Below, in pieces: positions 42,360-51,254 of a stretch of DNA of 64,000 nucleotides (the stretch's first letter is position 1; each line of letters starts with the position of its first letter). The position numbers were made by a program, and so were the translations under genes. Origin of the DNA: Pelagibacteraceae bacterium AG-470-E16. GTDB lineage: Bacteria; Pseudomonadota; Alphaproteobacteria; Pelagibacterales; Pelagibacteraceae. Under the pieces are notes generated by a model that saw nothing but the letters and a program-made list of their open reading frames with translations, was not told where the DNA came from and did not search any database. The stretch lies in NCBI GenBank assembly GCA_003209195.1, contig QCSF01000005.1:1-64000 (forward strand), given 5' to 3'.

Positions 42360-43013
42360 ATGCAAAATTACTCAATCATAACCGTCGGGTCATCTGTTTT
42401 TTTTGAGTGCATGAAAGAACAAAAAAGTGAGTACAATCTTCAGAATATAAAGGATTTTAAAGAGGTTAAAGAGATTTTAAAGACACCACTGATCGATATT
42501 TATGTTTTTTTATTTTTTATCGATAATTTAGAAAGATTAGATCTCAAAGACCTTAAAAAAATTAAGTATCCAAAAATATTTTTTTCAAAAAAAAGTGAAA
42601 ATTTTAAACATCTTAAAAAAGATAACATTTTTAGTAGTTTTTTGCTTTTACCAATAAATTATCAAGATTTAGAAAAGATCATTAAGTTAGCAATTTTGAA
42701 GTTTAAATTTCTTTTTCAATCTAATGTAATTATAGGAAAATATACTTTAGATAAAAATGTTAGAAGAATTAATTATGGGAAGAAGTCGATAAAACTTACC
42801 GAAAAAGAAGTTGAAATTATTCTTTATTTATCAAGTAAGAAAGAAGGTGCAAGCAAATCAGAAATAATGAAAGATATTTGGTCACATGGAAATGAAATTG
42901 ATACACACACTTATGAAACGCATCTCTATCGATTAAGGCAAAAAATTCAAAATAAACTTAATGACAAAAATTTTATTACAATTGAAGATGGGAAATATTT
43001 TATATCATTATGA
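42360..43013 (+). CDS. OmpR-type winged-helix regulator with degenerate receiver-like N-terminus (start moved from 42303)
   Basis: C-terminal IKLTEKEVEIILYLSSKKEGASKSEIMKDIWSHGNEIDTHTYETHLYRLRQKI. Confidence 0.82.
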   Translation: MQNYSIITVGSSVFFECMKEQKSEYNLQNIKDFKEVKEILKTPLIDIYVFLFFIDNLERLDLKDLKKIKYPKIFFSKKSENFKHLKKDNIFSSFLLLPINYQDLEKIIKLAILKFKFLFQSNVIIGKYTLDKNVRRINYGKKSIKLTEKEVEIILYLSSKKEGASKSEIMKDIWSHGNEIDTHTYETHLYRLRQKIQNKLNDKNFITIEDGKYFISL

Positions 43014-44494
43014 ATGAATTATTTATTGTTTTAGGTAATCAAATTTTCCATCCAAAATACTTTAAAAATTTTAAATCTTCATTATTTTTTTTAGCTGAAG
43101 ACTACGAATTATGCACTTTTCAAAAACATCATAAACAAAAGATTATATTTTTTCTGTCTGCAATGAGGTCATTTAGGGACGAATTAAATAATTTGGGTTT
43201 TAACGTTATATATCATAAAATCGAAGATAAAATATTTAATGTTGATTATATAAAAAAAATTAACATTGTAATTAAAGATAAAAAAATTAAAAGAGTAAAT
43301 TTTTTTGAGATAGAAGATAAACCTTTTGAAAAAAAATTTCTTTCTTTTTTAAAAAAAGAAAAAATTGACTTTCAAATACTTAAAACACCAATGTTTCTAG
43401 GCGAACGTAAAGATTTTAATGATTATTTATTAAAATCAAAAAAACCTTTTATGGCAAGCTTTTATAAAAACCAACGTATAAAATTTAATATTTTAGTAAA
43501 TAAGGACAAATCTCCCAAGGGAGGTAAATGGAGCTTTGATACTGAGAATAGAAAAAAACTTCCAAAGACAATTAAATTACCTCACCAGCCAGTTTTCAAT
43601 CAAACTGAACATACAAAAAAACTAAAAAGAATAGTTCAAAAAAAGTTTTCAAAACATCCTGGAGATTCCGAACAATTTTGGATCGGAACAACTAGAAAAG
43701 ATGCTCAATTAGTTTTGAAAAATTTTTTGAAAAATAAACTTTCATTATTTGGCGATTATGAAGACGCGGTTGATCAAAGAGATAACATATTATTTCATAG
43801 TGCCTTGAGTCCATTTATAAATATAGGTTTAATTACACCAAACGAAATTTTAAATGAACTTTCAAAGTTTGAAAAAAAGGTAAGCATTAATTCTTATGAG
43901 GGTTATATAAGACAGTTAATTGGCTGGAGAGAATTTATGAGAGGTATTTATCAAAATTTTGATAATACAATGCAAAAATCTAACTTTTTTAATCATAAGA
44001 ATAAAATGAAGAATTCATGGTATGAAGGTACTACGGGTTTAGATCCTCTTGATCACGCTATCAATAACGCTAAAAATTACGCTTGGTCTCATCATATTGA
44101 AAGATTAATGATCTTATCTAATATAATGAATCTTTGTGAAATTCAACCAACGCAAGTTTACAAGTGGTTTATGGAAATGTTTATGGACTCTTCTGATTGG
44201 GTTATGTCACCAAATGTTTATGGAATGGGTTTATTCAGTGATGGTGGAATTTTTGCAACAAAACCATATATTTGTGGATCAGCTTATTTTTTGAAGATGA
44301 TGGATTTTAAAAAAGGTTCTTGGTGTAATGTCATGGATGGATTGTATTGGAGATTTATTGAAAAAAACAAAACGTTCTTTCTTAAAAATCCTAGGTTATC
44401 AATGATGGTTCGTATTTTAGAAAAAATGAAACTAGAAAGAAAAAAAATAATTTTTACTGCAGCAGATCAGTTTATTAAAAAAAATATCTTATGA
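43010..44494 (+). CDS. Cryptochrome/photolyase-family protein (deoxyribodipyrimidine photolyase-related, PhrB/CryB-like)
   Basis: NELFIVLGNQIF, IRQLIGWREFMRGIY, WSHHIERLMILSNIMNLC, WFMEMFMDSSDWVMSPNVYGMGLFSDGG. Confidence 0.93.
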   Translation: MNELFIVLGNQIFHPKYFKNFKSSLFFLAEDYELCTFQKHHKQKIIFFLSAMRSFRDELNNLGFNVIYHKIEDKIFNVDYIKKINIVIKDKKIKRVNFFEIEDKPFEKKFLSFLKKEKIDFQILKTPMFLGERKDFNDYLLKSKKPFMASFYKNQRIKFNILVNKDKSPKGGKWSFDTENRKKLPKTIKLPHQPVFNQTEHTKKLKRIVQKKFSKHPGDSEQFWIGTTRKDAQLVLKNFLKNKLSLFGDYEDAVDQRDNILFHSALSPFINIGLITPNEILNELSKFEKKVSINSYEGYIRQLIGWREFMRGIYQNFDNTMQKSNFFNHKNKMKNSWYEGTTGLDPLDHAINNAKNYAWSHHIERLMILSNIMNLCEIQPTQVYKWFMEMFMDSSDWVMSPNVYGMGLFSDGGIFATKPYICGSAYFLKMMDFKKGSWCNVMDGLYWRFIEKNKTFFLKNPRLSMMVRILEKMKLERKKIIFTAADQFIKKNIL

Positions 44495-44592
44495 AAAGAA
44501 GAAATCCAATTGCAGAAGATTTGAGAACATTAAAATATAAAAAAAGAGTTATAAAACCGAAAAAGGGTAAAGGTAGTTTTAAAAGGAAATAA
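44491..44592 (+). CDS. ArfA-like ribosome-rescue peptide candidate (33 aa)
   Basis: MKRRNPIAEDLRTLKYKKRVIKPKKGKGSFKRK*; resembles recalled E. coli ArfA segment [29 protein letters not shown] without gaps; start overlaps photolyase stop (ATGA). Not in ORF track. Confidence 0.7.
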   Translation: MKRRNPIAEDLRTLKYKKRVIKPKKGKGSFKRK

Positions 44593-44593
44593 A

Positions 44594-45511
44594 TTAATAT
44601 CGATTTTTTTCTTTAGTAGGTTTTGAGGCTAGCCATATTATCAATGGAATTATTCCAATAACTGTAAAAGTTATTAGTTGCCACCACCCTGATTTATTGA
44701 CATCATGCAAGCGTCTACAGCCTGCAGCTATAGTAGGTAGAAAAGTTACCATCGAAAAAAAGGCATTAATAAATAATATCCCTTCAGGATCTTTTCTAAA
44801 AATACTTATATCTATAAAAAAAGTTAAGAGACCAAGAATAAAAGTGAATAGATAGAAGTACCAAAATTCTTTTCGAGGAGATCGACCTTTAAACGTGCTA
44901 TATTTTTTAAAACAAACAATAGTTTGGTCAGCAAAGTCAAATGTTCTTGGAAAATTCTTTACGTATTTTTTATAATCATTTTTTTTTGAAGCAATTACGA
45001 AAATGAAAATCAGTAATCCAGATATTATTAAAAGTATCAAATTAAACAATGTAAAGTTGTCATCGTAATTTCTTTTTTTAGATTTAGTTTTGGGTTTGTA
45101 ATATTCTTTAGATTTATTACTGTAAGATTTATTTTTTTCAACAATTGGTTTGCCATAATTGCATCTTGAAAAACCAGAACCCGCAACATCGAGGTTCAAA
45201 TCACCGACATACATTCTTACATTGATAACGCCAAATGGTTTTAAATATTTATTTACCTTTTGTTCTTTCATAATCATTCTTCCCTTAGACCAAAGACCTA
45301 TACTCTGAATTGTTATTTGTTTATTTGTCTTATTTTTAAATGTCCACCTAGCGTATTTTGGTGAGTTAGATTTATTTACAGCGTATTTAGAAGAATAGTT
45401 TTTCGTATAAAACCAGCTGCGATCAGTATCGTGACCACAATGATTTGACCAGCTATACGAAATCATTTGAAAAAAAATAATTATGAAAATAAAATAAAAA
45501 TTATTTTTCAT
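44594..45511 (-). CDS. Secreted/periplasmic N-terminal domain fused to C-terminal DUF805 membrane domain
   Basis: Signal peptide, TM, then YSTFKGRSPRKEFWYFYLF...AAGCRRLHDVNKSGWWQL. Confidence 0.85.
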   Translation of the reverse strand: MKNNFYFIFIIIFFQMISYSWSNHCGHDTDRSWFYTKNYSSKYAVNKSNSPKYARWTFKNKTNKQITIQSIGLWSKGRMIMKEQKVNKYLKPFGVINVRMYVGDLNLDVAGSGFSRCNYGKPIVEKNKSYSNKSKEYYKPKTKSKKRNYDDNFTLFNLILLIISGLLIFIFVIASKKNDYKKYVKNFPRTFDFADQTIVCFKKYSTFKGRSPRKEFWYFYLFTFILGLLTFFIDISIFRKDPEGILFINAFFSMVTFLPTIAAGCRRLHDVNKSGWWQLITFTVIGIIPLIIWLASKPTKEKNRY

Positions 45512-45567
45512 GATAATTTCATAACATTGATAGACTTTTTTGCAAAAGATATGTATACAATACTTAG

Positions 45568-45635
45568 TTTTCAGGGGCGGTTAAGCCTGAGATGTACCCT
45601 TTAAACCTGATCCAGATAATGCTGGCGAAGGAAGA
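45568..45635 (+). ncRNA. TPP (THI-box) riboswitch
   Basis: AGGGGCGGTTAAGCCTGAGATGTACCCTTTAAACCTGATCCAGATAATGCTGGCGAAGGAAGA matches CTGAGA..ACCC..AACCTGATC.GGATAATgCcaGCGaAGG; P1 pairs TTTTC with GAAGA. Confidence 0.95.
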
Positions 45636-45641
45636 AAACGG

Positions 45642-47039
45642 ATGAATGTAATTTTAATAATTTCACTTTTTGTTCTTTGTTTGGGATTTATGTCCTTTGG
45701 TTATTATGTTTCAAGAGGTAAAATTTCTCAGTCTGCTTTTTTAGTCAGTGATCGTAACATAAATGTTTTTAGTCTAACTTTTAGTTTAACAGCTTCATGC
45801 TTCGGAATATGGATTTTAATTGGACCAGCTGAAGCTTCCACTTGGGGTGGAATTGGAGCGGTAATTGGTTATGCAGCAGGACAAAGTTTTGCTTTTTTAT
45901 ATTTTATAAAAATTGGAGTCAAAGTTAGAAAAATGTTACCTAGTGCAAAAAGTTTAACTGAGGTTATAGCGAGAAGATATGATTTAAAAGTACTTAAGCT
46001 AATTCTTTTTTTAACAATTCTTTACTTGTATGTTTATTTTTGTGCTGAGGTTACAGCTATAGCCAAAGTTGTTAATTTAATTTTAGGAATACCTTTGTGG
46101 TTAACTGCAGCTTTAATTATTATTTCAACATTAATTTACTCCCTTAAGGGTGGCTTAAAAATTTCGATTATTACAGATAAATTTCAGTTCTGGATAATTA
46201 TTGTTTTCTTAATAATTATTTTTTTTATTCTAAATCAAAAAATAAATTTTCTTTCACCAGATGTAATTTTTAATAAACCATTAAGTATAAATATTGGCTT
46301 TGGAGGATTTACTGCGGGTTTAACCTTCTTTATTGCGGTTTTTGCAACAAATTTGTTTGATCAAGGCATCTGGCAAAGAGTTTACGCTTCCAAAAACGTT
46401 TTAGTTTTAAAGAAAGGTTTTATCGCTGCTTTTATTATAGTCTTTATCACAATTTTACTTCTAGGTATGGTTGGTATTTTTGCTTCTTTTTATGGAAAAA
46501 TCAAAGATCCCAGTACTATTATATTTTCATTGCTGATTAATAAGGAATTTTTATTTTTAAATTTAGTAATATTAATTTTATCTTTAACACTGGTATTAAG
46601 TAGTTTAGATACATTAATTGCAAGTATTTCAAGCCTATTTGTAATTCATACCAATAAATTTATGCAAAAAAAATATGTTAATAATTTTTATATTATCGGA
46701 TGTATTTTTCTAGCTGGCTCAGCATTTTATATATCTTCAAAAGGTTTAAGCGTTTTATATTTATTTTTACTTGCTGATTTATTATGTTGCGCGGCTGTAG
46801 TTCCGATTTTTTATGGATTTTATAAAAAAAAAATAAAATCTAAAAATATATTTAAATCTATCATTTTTGGAATAATTTTTGGTTTACTGCTTTTTCCTAG
46901 TACAGACTTTTCAAAAAGTTTATTAGTGGGATTCATATTTGATAAATCATTATTTCCTGATGCTCTATCAAATAATTTATTGTTTTGGTCTTTTTTGGCA
47001 GCTTTATGTTCTCCAATAATTTTCGTTAAGAAAAATTAA
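45642..47039 (+). CDS. thiV: SSS-family transporter under TPP riboswitch, ThiV-like
   Basis: FLVSDRNINVFSLTFSLTASCFGIWILIGPAEASTWGGIGAVIGYAAGQ; immediately downstream of the riboswitch. Confidence 0.85.
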   Translation: MNVILIISLFVLCLGFMSFGYYVSRGKISQSAFLVSDRNINVFSLTFSLTASCFGIWILIGPAEASTWGGIGAVIGYAAGQSFAFLYFIKIGVKVRKMLPSAKSLTEVIARRYDLKVLKLILFLTILYLYVYFCAEVTAIAKVVNLILGIPLWLTAALIIISTLIYSLKGGLKISIITDKFQFWIIIVFLIIIFFILNQKINFLSPDVIFNKPLSINIGFGGFTAGLTFFIAVFATNLFDQGIWQRVYASKNVLVLKKGFIAAFIIVFITILLLGMVGIFASFYGKIKDPSTIIFSLLINKEFLFLNLVILILSLTLVLSSLDTLIASISSLFVIHTNKFMQKKYVNNFYIIGCIFLAGSAFYISSKGLSVLYLFLLADLLCCAAVVPIFYGFYKKKIKSKNIFKSIIFGIIFGLLLFPSTDFSKSLLVGFIFDKSLFPDALSNNLLFWSFLAALCSPIIFVKKN

Positions 47040-47050
47040 AACCAAATTTG

Positions 47051-47980
47051 TTAATCTAGACGGGCTCCTATTTTTTGTATAATTTTTGAGGCCATTTGCG
47101 TGCCAAGACTTAAACTTTCGATATAATTCTTTTTATTGACTAAGCCATGTAAAAAACCTGCGGCAAATAAATCGCCGGCACCGGTTAAATCAATAATTTT
47201 GAGATTTAATTTAGCATGAATTTCTAAAACTTCAGTGCCATGAATTGCAACACTACCTTTTTCGGCACGTGTAATGATAATCAACTTATTTAAATTTTTA
47301 GCAAAGGTTATCACTTCACTAAAATTTTTTGCATTAATAAGTGACATAGCTTCCTTTTCATTCGCAAAAACAATATCAAGTTTATTTTTCACTAAATCTA
47401 AAAAACTATTTTTATGTCGATTGACGCAGAATGGATCCGAAAGTGACATTGCAGATTTTTGCGCAATAGACATGGCCTTTTCAAAAGCTTTTTGAGGATG
47501 CCCTTCATCCCATAAATATCCTTCTAAAAAAGTAATTTCAGCACTCTTTATTGCTTCAATATTTATATCTTGTTCACTAATTTTTCCTGCTATACCTAAA
47601 AAAGTACACATTGTTCTTTCAGAGTCAGGCGTAATTAGAATTAAGCAAGAACCAGTTGGGATAGTTTCTTTTTTTGACTGATTAAAATATTTAACATTTT
47701 CATTTTTAAGACCTTCAATATATTTTTTTCCTAGCTCATCGTCATTTACTTTACCGATAAAAGATACTTCGTCCCCTAGTTGTGACATTCCAACGATTGA
47801 ATTTGCAACAGAGCCACCTGATACTGTTCCTTCAATTTTCAAATTAGATAAAAGTTTCTTGAATTCTTTTTCATCAACCAGTTTCATTGTACCTTTAGTA
47901 AGATTATTATCTGTTATAAATTTATCATCAACTTTACACAAAACGTCTACAATGGCATTACCTATTCCTATTACTTTCAT
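47051..47980 (-). CDS. PfkB-family (adenosine-kinase-like) sugar/nucleoside kinase; likely start 47980
   Basis: MKVIGIGNAIVDVLCKVDD, GGSVANSIVGMSQLG, DLTGAGDLFAAGFLHGL; ATGA overlap with tenA. Confidence 0.93.
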   Translation of the reverse strand: MKVIGIGNAIVDVLCKVDDKFITDNNLTKGTMKLVDEKEFKKLLSNLKIEGTVSGGSVANSIVGMSQLGDEVSFIGKVNDDELGKKYIEGLKNENVKYFNQSKKETIPTGSCLILITPDSERTMCTFLGIAGKISEQDINIEAIKSAEITFLEGYLWDEGHPQKAFEKAMSIAQKSAMSLSDPFCVNRHKNSFLDLVKNKLDIVFANEKEAMSLINAKNFSEVITFAKNLNKLIIITRAEKGSVAIHGTEVLEIHAKLNLKIIDLTGAGDLFAAGFLHGLVNKKNYIESLSLGTQMASKIIQKIGARLD

Positions 47981-48639
47981 TTCATACTCATCTGCCAAAA
48001 TTCAGCTTCTAACCTGGTAGCTTTTTTAAAAATTTTATTTAAATCAGAGATTTTATTATTATGATTCTTATTGAGTAAATCTATATAATCAATATTCTGT
48101 TTTGCAATTTTTTGATATTCACTAGACGAATACATTTTAATCCAGCTAAAATATTTACTTTTTTGCCAATTTTTAATCATTGATAAATTATACCCAATCT
48201 CACCATACCCTATAATACATGGTGATAAAGCAACAAAAAGTTCGAGTATACCTTTGTTTTTTCCAATATTTAATACAAAGTTAGTATAGTTTTTATTTTC
48301 TGGCTTTTCCCTAGTTAACAAGAGTTCTTTTTTTGATATTTTAAATTTTTTACAATAATGAATATGTAATTTGATCTCATGTTTAATACCAATAATAAAT
48401 TCAACACAATAATTCATATCTCGAATATTTTTTGATTTGTATGCACCTAAAGATAGTATTTTCATAAATTTTTGGAGAAATATGTAATCTTGTTTTAAAT
48501 AATCTTTAAATTTATTTAGTTCTAAGCTTCCTTGTCCAAGTTGATTAACAAAATTATGATTGACATACTTGTTCCATTCTAATTTGGCATTTGATTTTAA
48601 TTCATAAAAGAGTGTTTTTTTATTTGTATAAAAGTTCAA
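47977..48639 (-). CDS. tenA: TenA-family aminopyrimidine aminohydrolase (thiaminase II)
   Basis: LKQDYIFLQKFMKILSLGAYKS, catalytic Cys context LSPCIIGYGEIG, C-terminal RLEAEFWQMSM. Confidence 0.9.
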   Translation of the reverse strand: MNFYTNKKTLFYELKSNAKLEWNKYVNHNFVNQLGQGSLELNKFKDYLKQDYIFLQKFMKILSLGAYKSKNIRDMNYCVEFIIGIKHEIKLHIHYCKKFKISKKELLLTREKPENKNYTNFVLNIGKNKGILELFVALSPCIIGYGEIGYNLSMIKNWQKSKYFSWIKMYSSSEYQKIAKQNIDYIDLLNKNHNNKISDLNKIFKKATRLEAEFWQMSMK

Positions 48640-49302
48640 TTAGGCTTTCTTTGTTAAAATTGGTTTTTTTCTGTTAGGATTACATACTTTACATATTTTA
48701 CATTTTAAACCGTAGCAATCCCTTGCTTTACAATATTCACGGCCATAAAATATTATTTGTAAATGAAGTTTATTCCAATATTTTTTCGGAAAAATCTTTT
48801 TCAGATCTTTTTCTGTTTGGATAACATTCTTACCGTTAGTTAAACCCCATCGCTGCGCCAATCTATGAATATGTGTATCCACAGGAAAAGCTGGATAACC
48901 AAACCCTTGAGACATTACTACACTAGCAGTTTTATGCCCAACACCTGGTAAAGCTTCAAGTTCGTCAAAAGTTTTAGGTACTGTGCCGTTGTATTTCTTG
49001 ACTAGGATTTTAGATAAATTGTAGACACTTTTTGATTTCATTCTAAACAAACCAATACGTTTTATTAATTTTTCGATTTTCTTTTTACCAAGTTTTACAA
49101 AATGTTCGGGTTTATTATACCTCGGATAAATATCCTCTGTTACATTATTTACATTTAAATCCGTACATTGAGCTGACAGCAATACGGAAATCAAAAGTGT
49201 AAAATTATTTGTATGAGTTAAAGGTGATGGTGTTTTAGGATAAAGTTTATTTAGTTGTTTAAGAATTATTTTTGCTTTTTTTTTCTTTTCTTGAACTTTC
49301 AC
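48640..49302 (-). CDS. nth: Endonuclease III
   Basis: LLSAQCTDLNVN, LEALPGVGHKTASVV, VDTHIHRLAQRWGLT, four-Cys FeS motif. Confidence 0.97.
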   Translation of the reverse strand: MKVQEKKKKAKIILKQLNKLYPKTPSPLTHTNNFTLLISVLLSAQCTDLNVNNVTEDIYPRYNKPEHFVKLGKKKIEKLIKRIGLFRMKSKSVYNLSKILVKKYNGTVPKTFDELEALPGVGHKTASVVMSQGFGYPAFPVDTHIHRLAQRWGLTNGKNVIQTEKDLKKIFPKKYWNKLHLQIIFYGREYCKARDCYGLKCKICKVCNPNRKKPILTKKA

Positions 49303-49307
49303 AAATA

Positions 49308-50078
49308 CTATTTAATACCTAAAACATTCTGCATATTATAAAAACCAGGCTTCTTATTTACCAGCCATTTTGCAGCACTAATAGCGCCTTCAACAAACAA
49401 GTCTCTAGTGTGTGCGGTATGTTCAATTTTTAATTTTTCTAATTTATTTTCAAAAATAACTGAATGTGTACCAGGTATTTTTCCTTTACGTAAAATGTAA
49501 AAATTTAATTTATTTACACTACCTTTACCCTTCTCATTTACGAAAATTTTCCCTTGTATTTTTTTTAAAGTTTTAAGTTTACCATCAGCAATAGCATGGC
49601 CAAGCATAAGAGCGGTACCCGATGGGTAATCAATTTTTTTTATGTGGTGAGCGTCATGTATTTCCATCTGGTAATTGTTCATAAAACCTTTAGATAATAT
49701 TTTTGATACAAATTGCATTAAATTAATGCCAAGACTCATATTTCCTGATTGAAGTATAGAAATTTTTTTTGATGCTTTTTTAATAATTTTCCAATGTCTT
49801 TCTTTAAAACCAGTAGTTCCAATGATAACTTTTTTTTTATATTTTACTGCTAATTTTAAAACCTCAAGAGTACAATTTGGCCTAGTAAAATCTATAATAA
49901 CATTTGTACCTTTAAAGGCCTGGTCATTATTTAGCTGGTATCTAATTTTACCCTTTTTTAACTCTTTATATTCGGTAACTGAGTGCAATATAAGTTTTTT
50001 ATCTTTATTGGTTTGTTTAATAAGTAACTGTCCCATCCGACCAAGACCGCCGGTAATTGTAATATTTATTTTTTTCAT
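49308..50078 (-). CDS. dapB: 4-hydroxy-tetrahydrodipicolinate reductase
   Basis: ITGGLGRMGQLLI, IIGTTGF, EIHDAHHIKKIDYPSGTAL. Confidence 0.97.
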   Translation of the reverse strand: MKKINITITGGLGRMGQLLIKQTNKDKKLILHSVTEYKELKKGKIRYQLNNDQAFKGTNVIIDFTRPNCTLEVLKLAVKYKKKVIIGTTGFKERHWKIIKKASKKISILQSGNMSLGINLMQFVSKILSKGFMNNYQMEIHDAHHIKKIDYPSGTALMLGHAIADGKLKTLKKIQGKIFVNEKGKGSVNKLNFYILRKGKIPGTHSVIFENKLEKLKIEHTAHTRDLFVEGAISAAKWLVNKKPGFYNMQNVLGIK

Positions 50079-51220
50079 TAACTAATTTTGTCCCAAAATT
50101 TTTTGGTTTTTTTCAAAAAACTTTGATTTTCAGGATTATTTTTAGAATCTTCTAAATCTTTAAATTTTTCAAGTAATTCTTTTTGTTCTTTATTTAGCGA
50201 TACAGGTGTCTCCACCTTTACTTGAAGATATAAATCTCCATACCCACCACTCCTTAATATTGGCATACCTTTATCACGCAACCTCAGTTGCTTGCCTGAC
50301 TGAGTACCGGCAGGAATTTTTACTTTAGATTTAGATCCGTCTATATTTGGGACTTCTATCGAAGTACCAAGAGATGCGTTAGCTAGTGAAATTGGTAGTT
50401 CGTAATATAAGTTTTCTTCCTCTCTTTCGAAAAGATCATGAGTTTTTACTTGAATATAAACGTACAAATCACCATCTGCTCCTCCTTTGGAGCCAGCTTC
50501 ACCTTTTCCAGATAATCTTATCCTTGTTCCATCATCAACGCCTTTGGGTATTTGAATTGATAGAGTTTTCTTTTTTTTTTGTGTTCCGAAACCATTACAA
50601 TCTTTACATGGGCTTCCAACTATTTCACCTTCACCTCTGCAGTCCGGACAAGTTTGCTGAACCGTAAAAAATCCTTGTTGAGATCTTACCCTTCCAGCAC
50701 CTCCGCATGTTGGACAAATTTTAGGATTTGACCCAGGCTTAGCACCACTTCCACCACATGTCTCGCATTTATCTGTAGAATTTATATTAAATGTTGTTTT
50801 TTTCCCCTGATAAGCTTCTTCCAAAGAGATTGCTAAATTAATTTTTAAATCTGAACCTCTCTGACCTCTTGCTCTTTTTCTACCGCTTGTTCTCCCCCTA
50901 CCAGATCCCATAAAGTCTCCGAAAAAATCATCAAAGATGTCTGAAAAAGAACCAGAGTCAAATCCACCAAAGTCACCTTGGCCTCCATTCATATTTTCGA
51001 AAGCAGAATGTCCAAACTGATCATAATTATTTTTTTTGTTTGGATCAGATAATATTTGATAAGCTTCTGTTGCGTTTTTGAATTTTATTTCAGCATTTTT
51101 ATCATTTGGATTTCTATCCGGATGATACTTCATTGCTAATTTTCTGTAAGCACCTTTAATTTCGTCTTTTGAAGCATTTCGATTAATACCTAACGTTTCA
51201 TAATAATCAGCTTTAGACAT
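50078..51220 (-). CDS. dnaJ: Chaperone DnaJ
   Basis: J domain with HPD, Gly-rich region, four CxxCxGxG-type repeats. Confidence 0.98.
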   Translation of the reverse strand: MSKADYYETLGINRNASKDEIKGAYRKLAMKYHPDRNPNDKNAEIKFKNATEAYQILSDPNKKNNYDQFGHSAFENMNGGQGDFGGFDSGSFSDIFDDFFGDFMGSGRGRTSGRKRARGQRGSDLKINLAISLEEAYQGKKTTFNINSTDKCETCGGSGAKPGSNPKICPTCGGAGRVRSQQGFFTVQQTCPDCRGEGEIVGSPCKDCNGFGTQKKKKTLSIQIPKGVDDGTRIRLSGKGEAGSKGGADGDLYVYIQVKTHDLFEREEENLYYELPISLANASLGTSIEVPNIDGSKSKVKIPAGTQSGKQLRLRDKGMPILRSGGYGDLYLQVKVETPVSLNKEQKELLEKFKDLEDSKNNPENQSFLKKTKKFWDKIS

Positions 51221-51254
51221 GCATCAAAATCCAATTCGCTCTAAAGTTTAAGTT

